From NCBI GenBank assembly GCA_021787665.1, contig JAJYLN010000020.1, forward strand, positions 1 through 44,741: a stretch of 44,741 bases of DNA, written 5' to 3'. Under the pieces are notes generated by a model that was given only the letters and a program-made list of their open reading frames with translations, did no database searches and was not told the origin of the DNA. Origin of the DNA: a bacterium. Lineage in GTDB: Bacteria > JAMCPX01. The translations under genes were made by a program, and so were the position numbers. Positions within the stretch are counted from its first letter, which is position 1. Each line of letters opens with the position of its first letter. Of this stretch, positions 17,772 through 25,736 are shown piece by piece.

Positions 17772-19574
17772 ATGGGTGACGCAGGATTACGTACCGACGG
17801 TTTACTCGAAGCCCAGCCGAGAATGGGCGTACGCAATCTGCACAATTTCATCTACTGTCCCCGTCTATTTTACTTCCGGTGGGTTGAGAATATTTTTCAG
17901 GAGAATGCGGATACCGTCACGGGCAGCGATGTTCACCGTAACGTAGATACGCCTTCAAAGCTCAACGACCCCAAGGAACTTGGCTTGCCGGAAGGCTCGA
18001 AGCTGCGTAGTCTTAGGCTTGAAAGCGAGTCGCTCGGCCTCATAGGTGTAGTGGATATCGTTGAAGGCGGACCTGACGGTGCGGAAGTCATTGATTACAA
18101 GAAAGGCTCTGCGCGCCGTGATTCCGAAGGTGAGCGCGTGGCGAAAGAGCCGGACGCCATGCAGGTTGCCGCACACGCAATGCTGTTGCGAGAGCATGGT
18201 GTCGCCGTGGCTCATAGTGCGATTTACTATGCTGCGGACAAGCGCCGCGTACCTGTCGAGCTGACTGATGAGTTGTTGTCAAAGACCCGACAGGCCATCA
18301 CCGATGCAAAGGCATTGGCTGCTTCAGGCCATTGTCCGCCTCCGCTAAAGAACGATCCGCGTTGCTTATATTGCTCCGCATACCCGATTTGTTTACCGAA
18401 TGAATCGCTTTGGTGGGCAAGAAGGCATAAAGTTATCGGGCAGGACCCTCAGTTGAGCTTCGGCTTCACAGGATCATCCGACGAATCTATTCGGGACCAG
18501 ATTCTTGAGGCCCTGGACTTTGCCGCCGAATCAACGGATAAAGAGCCCACCCTGCAACCGCCAAGACCGGAACATAATGACGGTGAAGTGCTTGTCGTAC
18601 AGACACCGGGTACGCAAATCGGACAGCACGGTGACCAGTTGGTTGTCAGCTTAAAAGGCACGGAAATGCGAAAGATACCGGGGCAGCAGGTGAGGGCAAT
18701 CTATTGCTATGGCGCTATACAGATCACGGCTCAGGCAGTCGGGACGTGTTTGGAGCTCGGAATAGACGTTGCTTACTTCAGTCCGGCAGGGAGGTTTCTC
18801 GGTATGCTGGGCGGCTTGCCTGCAAGCGGCGTGGACGCGCGGCGCGGGCAATACCGGCTTTTTGAGTTGCCGGGTGTACGATTGCAGCTTGCGCGGGAGG
18901 TAACTCGTGCCAAGATTCATAACCAGCGTGTCATGCTTATGCGTAACGGTGATGTGCCGGATAATGTCGTACACGTGCTTGCAAGCTTTCGCGATGCAAC
19001 GGAAGCCGCGCGGGACATGACCGAGCTGCTCGGCATCGAAGGCAGTGCTGCGGCAATTTACTTCGAGCAGTTCGAATCCATGCTCAAGCAGCGCGAAGAC
19101 TGGAAGTTCGACTGGCACGGGCGCAACCGCCGTCCGCCCCGCGATCCTGTGAATGCATTATTGTCACTGGGCTACTCTATGCTTGCAAAGGAGATTACCG
19201 GAGTTTGCTATACGGTCGGACTTGACCCATTCCTCGGGTTCATGCACCAACCGCGCTATGGGCGCCCGGCACTCGCATTGGATTTGATGGAAGAATTCCG
19301 TCCCTTGATTGCGGATAGTGTCACTATAAGTCTTATCAACCGCGGAGAGCTTGGTCCGGAGGATTTCATGCGCAATGCCAATGGAACATTTCTAACGGAT
19401 CGAGGCCGCAAGCCGTTTTGGGAAGCGTGGTTCCGGAGGCTTGATACCGAGGTCAGCCATCCTGAATTCGGCTATAAGATGGCATACCGCCGGATGCTTG
19501 AAGTACAAGCTCGCCAATTATGGCGGTTCGTCCGCGGTGAAGCCTTGGCCTATCACGGGTTTGTTACGAGATGA
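17772..19574 (+). CDS. cas4-cas1: Cas4-Cas1 fusion protein
   Basis: A 600-residue fusion of two adaptation proteins, an arrangement known from type V-B and I-U loci. The Cas4 half (about 1-220) is a RecB-like exonuclease: C29 in YCPRLFYF, and C198, C201 and C207 in CLYCSAYPIC could ligate the iron-sulfur cluster, with nuclease motifs GVVDIVEG and EVIDYKKG. The Cas1 half (about 255-600) is the spacer integrase, with E474 in LAKEITG, H492 in FMHQPRYGR and D504 in LDLMEEFRP as the expected catalytic residues. No Shine-Dalgarno supports the ATG; a later ATG at 17823 also fits. The last 4 bp overlap cas2. Cas4 trims and orients prespacers and so should set the PAM of new spacers. Confidence 0.95.
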   Translation: MGDAGLRTDGLLEAQPRMGVRNLHNFIYCPRLFYFRWVENIFQENADTVTGSDVHRNVDTPSKLNDPKELGLPEGSKLRSLRLESESLGLIGVVDIVEGGPDGAEVIDYKKGSARRDSEGERVAKEPDAMQVAAHAMLLREHGVAVAHSAIYYAADKRRVPVELTDELLSKTRQAITDAKALAASGHCPPPLKNDPRCLYCSAYPICLPNESLWWARRHKVIGQDPQLSFGFTGSSDESIRDQILEALDFAAESTDKEPTLQPPRPEHNDGEVLVVQTPGTQIGQHGDQLVVSLKGTEMRKIPGQQVRAIYCYGAIQITAQAVGTCLELGIDVAYFSPAGRFLGMLGGLPASGVDARRGQYRLFELPGVRLQLAREVTRAKIHNQRVMLMRNGDVPDNVVHVLASFRDATEAARDMTELLGIEGSAAAIYFEQFESMLKQREDWKFDWHGRNRRPPRDPVNALLSLGYSMLAKEITGVCYTVGLDPFLGFMHQPRYGRPALALDLMEEFRPLIADSVTISLINRGELGPEDFMRNANGTFLTDRGRKPFWEAWFRRLDTEVSHPEFGYKMAYRRMLEVQARQLWRFVRGEALAYHGFVTR

Positions 19575-19861
19575 GCAGAATCCGTTACCTTGTCAGCTAT
19601 GATATCTGCGACCCCAAAAGGCTGCGCAATGTAGCACGTACTCTGGAAGGATTTGGCATGCGGCTGCAATATTCCGTATTTGAATGTTCACTGGGCGAGA
19701 CACGTCTTGCAAAGCTGAAAGCAGAGCTTCATCCGTTGTTGAATCACGATGAGGATCAGGTATTGTTCGTGTCGCTTGGCCCAAGCACGGGTGATGCCAC
19801 ATTGGTCATTGAAGCGATGGGCTTGCCTTATGAAGTACGATCGCTGGTTACGATAGTTTAG
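19571..19861 (+). CDS. cas2: CRISPR-associated protein Cas2
   Basis: The 96-residue structural partner of Cas1 in spacer integration. It begins with the ferredoxin-like strand YLVSYDICDPKRL carrying the conserved aspartate (D11), followed by VARTLEGFGMRLQYSVFEC, a hallmark of Cas2. The start overlaps the cas4-cas1 stop (ATGA), so translation is coupled. The tracrRNA promoter candidate begins 10 bp after its stop codon. Length and motifs are normal for the family. Confidence 0.96.
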   Translation: MSRIRYLVSYDICDPKRLRNVARTLEGFGMRLQYSVFECSLGETRLAKLKAELHPLLNHDEDQVLFVSLGPSTGDATLVIEAMGLPYEVRSLVTIV

Positions 19862-19870
19862 TCCTTGAGC

Positions 19871-19899
19871 TTGACATTTGAATCCTGATCTTTTAAGTT
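19871..19899 (+). promoter_or_regulatory. Promoter candidate for the tracrRNA
   Basis: A perfect TTGACA (19871-19876) is followed by 17 bp and TAAGTT (19894-19899), a weaker -10 box with 3 of 6 matches. Initiation would be near 19906, immediately before the anti-repeat region. Its position between cas2 and the array, and the anti-repeat just downstream, support a dedicated small-RNA promoter. Confidence 0.5.
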
Positions 19900-19905
19900 A
19901 ATAAG

Positions 19906-19989
19906 CGGCTAAGGCCACCGACCACCTTTCTTCCGCCATTGGAAAGGTACATTCTTTGAAATCGCGAATAACTGTATTTTGAATGCGGC
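19906..19989 (+). ncRNA. tracrRNA candidate with a split anti-repeat
   Basis: The complement of the repeat occurs here in the correct order in three blocks. CCGCC is at 19933-19937. The central block 19948-19974 has 22 Watson-Crick pairs, two G-U pairs, two mismatches and one bulged A against the repeat, and includes AATCGCGA and AACTG. TGCGGC is at 19984-19989. A hairpin CCTTTC/GAAAGG (19925-19930, 19942-19947) loops CCGCC out, resembling the way known Cas12b tracrRNAs fold around the repeat. Transcription in the same direction as the array is needed and fits. Ends are estimates; a further stem (19998-20006 with 20033-20041) lies downstream and the RNA may extend into it. Confidence 0.75.
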
Positions 19990-20150
19990 AAAAGCAGTGC
20001 GAGTGCGGCAGTGCTGACACAGACCGAAAGGCGTGCTCGCAAGTTGGGATTTATGCGATGAAGCAGGGTAATGTTGGGTTATTCGAATATGTTTGAGATC
20101 ACTGGTCGGCTTTAACCTTATTGCACTCGCAAATCAAGGGGAAAAATCTT

Positions 20151-20159
20151 TGGTATACA
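20151..20159 (+). promoter_or_regulatory. Extended -10 promoter for the CRISPR array
   Basis: TGGTATACA contains the extended -10 pattern TGn followed by TATACA (5 of 6 matches to TATAAT). Transcription would start near 20166, only about 12 nt before the first repeat. No good -35 box is seen, as usual for this promoter class. The AT-richer stretch 20045-20177 is therefore the probable leader. Confidence 0.45.
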
Positions 20160-20177
20160 AGAGGTTAAAGCACGGCG

Positions 20178-20500
20178 GCCGCAGTTGTCGCGATTCCTAA
20201 GAGTGTAAGGCGGCCGATTAGCGAGTTCCTTCGGGAAGCGGTATCTTTGCCGCAGTTGTCGCGATTCCTAAGAGTGTAAGGCGGCGATAAACCGCCCTCA
20301 TGGTGTCCCTTACCAGATGCCGCCGCAGTTGTCGCGATTCCTAAGAGTGTAAGGCGGCTCCTTCTCGTAACGTTTAAATCGTTCTTTAAACCGCCGCAGT
20401 TGTCGCGATTCCTAAGAGTGTAAGGCGGACAAATAGCCATAGTATTCTACAGTTACAACAGAGGGCCGCAGTTGTCGCGATTCCTAAGAGTGTAAGGCGG
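20178..20500 (+). CRISPR. CRISPR array: five identical 36-bp repeats, four spacers (type V-B)
   Basis: Repeats lie at 20178-20213, 20249-20284, 20322-20357, 20393-20428 and 20465-20500 and are identical. They begin GCCGCAGTTG, contain TCGCGATTCC and end GTGTAAGGCGG; CCGC and GCGG at the ends can pair. Spacers are 35, 37, 35 and 36 bp (20214-20248, 20285-20321, 20358-20392, 20429-20464) and unrelated to each other. The orientation is taken from the co-directional tracrRNA candidate and the leader. The array is short, and no degenerate terminal repeat is present. I see no spacer match elsewhere in the window. Confidence 0.98.
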
Positions 20501-20624
20501 GACATGAAATTTGGATAAGTGGGCACTAAGAAATAGGAAGTGTTCAAGATTCTTACTTCCTACTTGTCACTTCTCACTTTTCTTTTTCTTGAACTTTCAC
20601 AGTGGATGTGAGAATGATCGACAT
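20501..20624. other. Right end of the island, gene-free
   Basis: These 124 bp are pyrimidine-rich and hold two inverted repeats: TAGGAAGT with ACTTCCTA (20534-20541, 20555-20562), and GTTCAAG with CTTGAAC (20542-20548, 20588-20594). No gene or terminator with a T-run is clear. This sequence now serves as the upstream DNA of the intact ymdB. Confidence 0.5.
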
Positions 20625-20751
20625 CGGGTGATTCATGAATATTCTGTTTATAGGAGACATCGTCGGTAAGCCGGGCAGGCATGTCGCAGCGGGCCTCGTG
20701 TCCGGGCTGAAGGACAGATACCGGATCGACTATACGATAGCGAACGGAGAA
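20625..20751. repeat. Right copy of the 127-bp direct repeat (5' end of intact ymdB)
   Basis: Identical to 12056-12182. Divergence begins at 20624 on the left and 20752 on the right. It forms the first 39 codons of the complete ymdB, so it is the copy that restored the gene. Only 10 bp before the ATG are duplicated, so the native promoter region stayed with the left copy. Confidence 0.97.
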
Positions 20752-21420
20752 AACTCGGCCGGCGGCTACGGCATCACGCCGGAGATCGCGGGGGCTCTGA
20801 TGGACATAGGCGTAGACTGTATAACGACCGGCAACCACATATGGGAGCACAAGGATATCATTCCGTACCTTTCGGAGAGCACGGCCGTTATAAGGCCTAT
20901 GAACCTTTCGCCGATGGCACCGGGAAGGGGCTTTGCCGTAATCGCCAGGCCGGGCGCCCCCCCCCTTGCTGTGGTGAACCTGATCGGTCGGGTGTTCATG
21001 GCGCCTGCCGATTGCCCGTTCCATGCCTCGCACGGTGTGTTGGCGCAATTGGCGCGCGACGTGCCGGATGTGAAACACTTCCTTGTCGATTTCCATGCAG
21101 AGGCGACGTCCGAGAAACTGGCACTCGGGTGGTTTCTCGACGGCAGGGTGACCGCCGTCCTTGGTACGCATACCCACGTCCAGACATCGGACGAAGTCGT
21201 CCTGCCGCAGGGCACCGCATACATTACGGACGCAGGCATGACCGGGGTGGTCGACGGCGTTCTCGGTATGGACAGGGAACAGATCCTGGCGAGGTTCACC
21301 ACCTCGGTGCAAAAGCATGCTGAGGTTGCGAAGGGCAAGGAAGAGCTGCAGGGCGTGGTCGTCACAGCAGGTGATGACGGCAGGGCGGTGTCCATAACAA
21401 GGATCAAGGAGCACGCATGA
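20635..21420 (+). CDS. ymdB: YmdB/TIGR00282 family metallophosphoesterase
   Basis: A cytoplasmic dinuclear-metal phosphodiesterase of 261 residues; characterised relatives hydrolyse 2',3'-cyclic nucleotides or other phosphodiesters. Metal ligands are seen as D8 (FIGDIVG), E39-N40 (NGENS), N67-H68 (TGNHIWEH), and the histidines of VDFHAEATSE and GTHTHVQTSD. All are present, so the enzyme should be intact. The ATG has only a weak ribosome site (GGGTGATTC, inside the duplication). The stop overlaps the next start (ATGA). Because of the island, its upstream 90 bp are foreign sequence, so its expression and that of the following kinase and cdsA genes may be changed. Confidence 0.92.
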   Translation: MNILFIGDIVGKPGRHVAAGLVSGLKDRYRIDYTIANGENSAGGYGITPEIAGALMDIGVDCITTGNHIWEHKDIIPYLSESTAVIRPMNLSPMAPGRGFAVIARPGAPPLAVVNLIGRVFMAPADCPFHASHGVLAQLARDVPDVKHFLVDFHAEATSEKLALGWFLDGRVTAVLGTHTHVQTSDEVVLPQGTAYITDAGMTGVVDGVLGMDREQILARFTTSVQKHAEVAKGKEELQGVVVTAGDDGRAVSITRIKEHA

Positions 21421-22784
21421 GTAGATGGGACGTGGTAAGGAGACCTGCGGTGATACGGCTGTGGCTGAAACGGGCCATGCCGGTGTATCTCTTCGTCATC
21501 CTTTCCCTTTTGGCCATACGGTACGGATTCAAGCCTTACCTCCGACACAAGTATCCTACTATCGTAAAGAAAGAAAAGTTCCTTTTCTTCAATGTCGGCA
21601 GGAGAGTGTACCGGGGCAAATGGGTCCGCGTATACAATACCTGGTCCCCGTTCCTGTTCTCCGGGACTGCTGCGATCGCGTGCCTATGGATGCTCCTTCT
21701 CCTGAAATCAACCGTGGAACGAGCAAACGATCTGTCGATTGCTGCCCTTGAGAAAGCGGAAAAGGCACAGGCCGCAGACGAGATGTCGCAGGCGATCTAT
21801 TATCTGAAGGTCGCCTCATCCTTCACCGCGGATGCCAGGCTTAGGGAGGATATAAACAGGAAGATTCAGGAGATGAAGTCCTCCCTGGCCTCGAGGACGA
21901 CCGGCTTGGGCAGGACTTTCCCGGCACGTGCCGAGCCGGGGCTGGACAAGACAGCGGTACAGCAGGCAGGCGGCGCTGCGGAGTTCGTGGCCGGGAGGTA
22001 CAGAAGGGTGAGGAAACTCGGGCAGGGTGGCATGGGGGTCGTGTGGCTGGCCGAGGATACAACCCTCGAACGGCAGATAGCGATCAAGGAGCTGCCCTTG
22101 CAGCTCACTCAGGACAGGGATCTGCGGGACAGATTCTTCAGGGAGGCAAAGCTGCTGGCGAAGCTGACCCATCCGAACATCGTGCAGGTGTACGACATCC
22201 TTGAGGACAGCGGAGCGGTATACTATACGATGGAGTTTGTGGACGGCCTCTCGCTTGACAGGGCCGCGAAGACGACGAGGCTTCCTTTGACTACGATCGT
22301 CGGCTACGCTCTCCAGATGCTCAAAGGCATCGAGTACGCTCACGGCATGAATATAGTCCACCGGGACTTGAAGCCCATGAACATCATGGTCCGTAACGAT
22401 GGCATGATAAAGATCGCCGATTTCGGTCTTGCAAAGCTCGTCGGCAGTTCGTCTCTCACGATGGTCGGTACCGTTATGGGATCGCCGATGTACATGTCGC
22501 CGGAGCAGGCGCTCGGCGAGGACGTGGACGCGCGGAGTGATTTGTATTCCTTCTCCATGATCCTTTACGAGCTCATTACCGGCTCACCGGCATTCAGCGG
22601 TGGCACAAAGGAGATCATCGCCCAGCAGATACATGCCGTACCGGCGCCGCCTTCGTCAATCCTCGACGTACCGCGTTGGATCGATGATCTGATAGCGAAA
22701 GGAACCGCCAAAGACAAGTCGCAGCGGTATCAGAATGCGTCCGAGATAATGGCAGCGATAGAGAAGCATGCGGGGGACGTATGA
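21417..22784 (+). CDS. Membrane-anchored Ser/Thr protein kinase
   Basis: The 455-residue protein has an unusual order: two N-terminal transmembrane segments (about 19-40 and 75-95), a helical TPR-like stretch (about 98-140), then a complete kinase domain (about 195-455). The kinase shows a GQGGMGVVWLAED glycine loop, AIKE lysine, the catalytic HRDLKPMN (H315-R316-D317), DFG (D335) and the SPEQALGEDVDARSDLYSF block, so it is expected to be active. The membrane end comes first, unlike the common kinase-TM-sensor layout. It overlaps ymdB and cdsA by 4 bp on both sides, so all three are coupled. Targets are unknown; control of envelope lipid synthesis is a guess from position. Confidence 0.88.
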   Translation: MSRWDVVRRPAVIRLWLKRAMPVYLFVILSLLAIRYGFKPYLRHKYPTIVKKEKFLFFNVGRRVYRGKWVRVYNTWSPFLFSGTAAIACLWMLLLLKSTVERANDLSIAALEKAEKAQAADEMSQAIYYLKVASSFTADARLREDINRKIQEMKSSLASRTTGLGRTFPARAEPGLDKTAVQQAGGAAEFVAGRYRRVRKLGQGGMGVVWLAEDTTLERQIAIKELPLQLTQDRDLRDRFFREAKLLAKLTHPNIVQVYDILEDSGAVYYTMEFVDGLSLDRAAKTTRLPLTTIVGYALQMLKGIEYAHGMNIVHRDLKPMNIMVRNDGMIKIADFGLAKLVGSSSLTMVGTVMGSPMYMSPEQALGEDVDARSDLYSFSMILYELITGSPAFSGGTKEIIAQQIHAVPAPPSSILDVPRWIDDLIAKGTAKDKSQRYQNASEIMAAIEKHAGDV

Positions 22785-23662
22785 AGTCCGGCGAGCTCTC
22801 GAAGAGATTGATGACGGCCCTCGTCGGCATACCGATCATCGTGTTCGCTTTCGTAAAGGGGGGCAATGTCTTCCTGGCCCTTGTGCTGTTCGTCGTTCTC
22901 GTGGGCCTGTGGGAGTTCTTCACTATCATGGAGACGAAGGGGTACCGGCCGTTGAAGGTGAGCGGGTATATCTCAGGCATTCTCATCGTGTTTTCTGTCC
23001 ATCTTATCCGAGATCCCTCGATCATGCTGCTCGGCACGGTCGTGCTCATGTTGACCGTGGGACTCTTTACAGGAGACAGCGGGTCGGCCCTCTCCGGCAC
23101 CGGCGGCACGATCTTCGGAGTAATTTATATCGCCGGGCTCCTGAGCTTCGGTATCCGACTGCGCGACCTGGGGATCGTGCTGGCGCACCGGTATGGGGAC
23201 ATGTCGCCACTTCTGGCCATGCATCATATCGATGACTATACAGGAATGTACACACTCTTCTTCGTGGTCGCCGTGATATTCCTCAATGACACCGGGGCAT
23301 ACTTCGTCGGCAGGGCCTGGGGGAAGAGGCGCATTGCACCGACCATTAGCCCGAAGAAATCATGGGAGGGCGTCATGGGCGGTGCCGCCACGAGCATTGC
23401 TACGGCATGTGCTCTGTGGGTGATCGCGCCGGCGAGGTTCCCGCTGTCCGACGCGATCATCCTGTCAGTCATCCTGAGCTTCTCCGGACTCGCGGGCGAC
23501 CTGGCGGAGTCAAGGATAAAGAGGGACGCTGGGGTCAAGGACTCCGGTTCTATCTTCCCCGGACACGGCGGTATTATGGACAGGATCGACGCCCTGCTCT
23601 TCGGCCTGCCGGTCGCGTACGTCTATTTTTGGTGTTACTTCAGGCACCTGTTATCCAGATAA
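22781..23662 (+). CDS. cdsA: Phosphatidate cytidylyltransferase (CDP-diglyceride synthase)
   Basis: Makes CDP-diacylglycerol from phosphatidate and CTP at the inner membrane, the branch point of phospholipid synthesis. The 293-residue protein has about eight hydrophobic segments. The family signature is in DTGAYFVGRAWGKRRIAP and SPKKSWEGVMGG, and the conserved C-terminal block RIKRDAGVKDSG followed by FPGHGGIMDRIDALL is intact. It overlaps the kinase gene by 4 bp (ATGA). It is the last gene of this run; a tRNA gene with its own promoter follows. Confidence 0.94.
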   Translation: MKSGELSKRLMTALVGIPIIVFAFVKGGNVFLALVLFVVLVGLWEFFTIMETKGYRPLKVSGYISGILIVFSVHLIRDPSIMLLGTVVLMLTVGLFTGDSGSALSGTGGTIFGVIYIAGLLSFGIRLRDLGIVLAHRYGDMSPLLAMHHIDDYTGMYTLFFVVAVIFLNDTGAYFVGRAWGKRRIAPTISPKKSWEGVMGGAATSIATACALWVIAPARFPLSDAIILSVILSFSGLAGDLAESRIKRDAGVKDSGSIFPGHGGIMDRIDALLFGLPVAYVYFWCYFRHLLSR

Positions 23663-23700
23663 CAGCCCGTATACCGCGGGTCTAGTCCACTGCCCGTTAT

Positions 23701-23729
23701 TTGACTTTGCATGAAATACATTTTAGCTT
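23701..23729 (+). promoter_or_regulatory. Promoter candidate of tRNA-Leu
   Basis: TTGACT (23701-23706) is followed by 17 bp and TAGCTT (23724-23729). The start would be near 23736, 8 nt before the mature tRNA. The -10 box is weak (TA...T). Confidence 0.4.
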
Positions 23730-23743
23730 TATACAGTCCAAGA

Positions 23744-23824
23744 GCGAGGGTGGCGGAACTGGTAGACGCGCCAGACTTAGGATCTGGTGGGATAACCTTA
23801 GGGGTTCAACTCCCCTCCCTCGCA
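23744..23824 (+). tRNA. tRNA-Leu (anticodon UAG)
   Basis: A cloverleaf with a long variable arm, as in class II tRNAs. GCGAGGG pairs with CCCTCGC in the acceptor stem; CCAGA/TCTGG enclose the loop CTTAGGA, giving anticodon TAG (reads CUA-type leucine codons). The T arm is AGGGG-TTCAACT-CCCCT. The 3' CCA is not encoded. It is probably processed from a transcript that continues into tig, 27 bp downstream. Confidence 0.92.
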
Positions 23825-23851
23825 AATAAAAAAAGAAAGGTCAAAGCATAG

Positions 23852-25105
23852 ATGAAGGTCGTCAATGTAGAAACGCAGAGTAGTGTAAAAAGAAAGCTAT
23901 CCGTTCTGGTACCGAAAGATGCTGTCGATGATGCTCTCAAGCACAAGCTCGAGGAGTTCCGGAAGATGGCGAAGATACCGGGATTCAGGAAGGGCAGGGT
24001 GCCGGAAGAGGTCATCAAGAGCAGATTTGAGAAGGACATACGGCACGAAGCCGAGCTTGAACTGATAGACCACACCATCAACGACGCCTTATCGCAGGCG
24101 AACATCCGGGCCGTCGGCTCACCGGTATTGGAGAAAGCAGACTATGGCCCTGAAGGTGATTTCACCTACACGGTGCTGGTCGAGAACCTACCGGAGCTGG
24201 GACCTGTCGACTTCCGGGGTATCGAGATAAAAAGGCTGCCGCAGCCCCCGGTCACTGACGAGCAGGTACAGGAAGCGCTCGGCAAAATACAGAAGCGGCT
24301 TGGCGTACTTATGCCCCTGGAGGAGGCAAGGCCGCTGCGGGACAACGACCTCGCTTCTATCAGACTGGCGGAACTCGACCAGCATGGCAACGTCATCAAA
24401 GTGCACGACGATCTTCTGTGGGCAGTAGACGAAAAGCTCGGCAAGAAAGTGTACGAACAGATCGTGGGCATGTTGGTGGGCGAGAAGAGGAAGATCACGT
24501 TGAGCGAGACCAGGGGCGTGTTCTACAGAGTAGAGCTTATGGCCATAAAGTACATAAAGTATCCATCCATAGACGACGATCTTGCGAAGACGAGCGGCAT
24601 TTACAGCTCGCTCGAGGAGTTGAAATCCGCCCTGAAAAAGGATATAGAAGAGGAAATCGGAAATATCAACAGGATGATGTACCAGGACATCATCGTGTCG
24701 TCCCTGCTGAAAAGCTATCCGATAGATGTCCCGATGTCGCTGATAAAAAACGAACTGAAGCACATCGCCACCGAGGACGAGGAGCTCAAGCGGGCGCACG
24801 CGATGAATGACAAGGATCTTGCGGAGAAGAGGCTCAAGCAGCTCGAGACCTATGTGCGTATCGGCTTCGTGACGAGAATATTCTTCGATGCGATCCGGAT
24901 GCAGGAGGGCATCGCGGTCAGCGAGGAAGAGGTGAAGGCCGCCGTTAGAGACCTGGCGCGCAAGAATAACGATACGGCGGAGCATATCATGGAGAAACTG
25001 GTCAAGAGCAACGATATCGAGACGGTTAAGGGGCACCTCCTGAACGATAAGATTCTTGATTTAATTATTAATCATGCTAAATTTATAGAAGAAAAGGAAC
25101 AATAG
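23852..25105 (+). CDS. tig: Trigger factor (ribosome-associated chaperone and prolyl isomerase)
   Basis: The chaperone that meets nascent chains at the ribosome exit. The 417-residue protein has the ribosome-binding signature [12 protein letters not shown] near residue 47, then a shortened and divergent FKBP-like middle domain (about 150-240), and the helical C-terminal arms. AAAGG lies about 11 nt before the ATG. clpP follows after 1 bp, and clpX and lon come next, the usual quality-control cluster. The middle domain lacks much of the canonical FKBP signature, so isomerase activity may be weak. Confidence 0.93.
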   Translation: MKVVNVETQSSVKRKLSVLVPKDAVDDALKHKLEEFRKMAKIPGFRKGRVPEEVIKSRFEKDIRHEAELELIDHTINDALSQANIRAVGSPVLEKADYGPEGDFTYTVLVENLPELGPVDFRGIEIKRLPQPPVTDEQVQEALGKIQKRLGVLMPLEEARPLRDNDLASIRLAELDQHGNVIKVHDDLLWAVDEKLGKKVYEQIVGMLVGEKRKITLSETRGVFYRVELMAIKYIKYPSIDDDLAKTSGIYSSLEELKSALKKDIEEEIGNINRMMYQDIIVSSLLKSYPIDVPMSLIKNELKHIATEDEELKRAHAMNDKDLAEKRLKQLETYVRIGFVTRIFFDAIRMQEGIAVSEEEVKAAVRDLARKNNDTAEHIMEKLVKSNDIETVKGHLLNDKILDLIINHAKFIEEKEQ

Positions 25106-25106
25106 C

Positions 25107-25736
25107 ATGGCACTCATACCGATCGTTGTAGAACAAACATCGCGGGGGGAAAGAGCGTATGATATTTATTCTCGCCTGCTGAAGGAGCGAATCGTGTTCA
25201 TCGGCTCTCCGATAGACGACGAACTCGCTAACATCGTCATTGCACAGCTCCTGTTTCTGGAATCCGAGGATCCGGAGAAGGACATTTATGTCTATATCAA
25301 TACCCCCGGCGGTGTCGTCACGGCGGGCCTCGCCATATACGATACGATACAGTACATAAAGTCCAGGATCGTGACGATGTGTATTGGGCAGGCCGCGAGC
25401 ATGGGCGCCGTGCTGCTGGCGGCCGGCGTCAAGGGCAAGAGATTCGCCCTACCGCACGCACGGATTATGATCCACCAGCCCTCCGGCGGTCTGCAGGGCA
25501 AGGCATCCGAGATCGATATCCACGCAAAGGAAATCCTCAAGCTGCGGGGTGAAATCAACACGATTCTGAGCCGACACACCGGCCAGCCCCTGGAGAGGAT
25601 AGAGGCAGACACCGAGAGGGACTTCTTTATGGGTGGCGAAGAGGCCATAACGTATGGTATAATAGACTCGGTGATAACGAAAAGAGAAGAGCTCATCGTG
25701 AGTGGAGGGAACGGTCTTGGTAATCAAAAAGGATGA
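25107..25736 (+). CDS. clpP: ATP-dependent Clp protease proteolytic subunit
   Basis: The barrel-shaped serine protease that works with ClpX. The 209-residue protein has the catalytic serine S98 in [14 protein letters not shown] and the histidine H123 in MIHQPSGG, with the third residue D in the DTERDFFM region. AAAGGAAC precedes the ATG. The stop lies 20 bp inside clpX, so the two genes are translationally linked. Position between tig and clpX is the standard order. Confidence 0.96.
   Translation: MALIPIVVEQTSRGERAYDIYSRLLKERIVFIGSPIDDELANIVIAQLLFLESEDPEKDIYVYINTPGGVVTAGLAIYDTIQYIKSRIVTMCIGQAASMGAVLLAAGVKGKRFALPHARIMIHQPSGGLQGKASEIDIHAKEILKLRGEINTILSRHTGQPLERIEADTERDFFMGGEEAITYGIIDSVITKREELIVSGGNGLGNQKG

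Larger units (their letters stand above)
12183..20624. mobile_element. Foreign island carrying Fic and a type V-B CRISPR-Cas locus
   Basis: The region between the two 127-bp ymdB repeats carries a 5'-truncated Fic gene, cas12b, cas4-cas1, cas2, a tracrRNA candidate and the array. Its base composition is visibly more AT-rich than the flanks, most clearly in cas12b and fic. No integrase, transposase or insertion sequence is seen. The repeat unit is 8569 bp. Single-crossover integration of a circle carrying the ymdB 5' fragment would produce this arrangement; an unusual site-specific event or a tandem assembly artefact would too. Evidence for acquisition is strong, but the mechanism is an inference. 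Confidence 0.8.

Noticed and set aside
20280-20297. GGCGG of repeat 2 pairing with CCGCC in spacer 2
   Set aside because: A plausible small hairpin, but short and expected by chance with such GC-rich repeat ends.
20165-20440. Minus-strand open frame across the array
   Set aside because: It translates the repeats and spacers; the regular repeat pattern explains it fully.
12183-20624. Transposase or integrase gene that could have moved the island
   Set aside because: All open frames in the island other than fic and the cas genes are short and show no recombinase motif.
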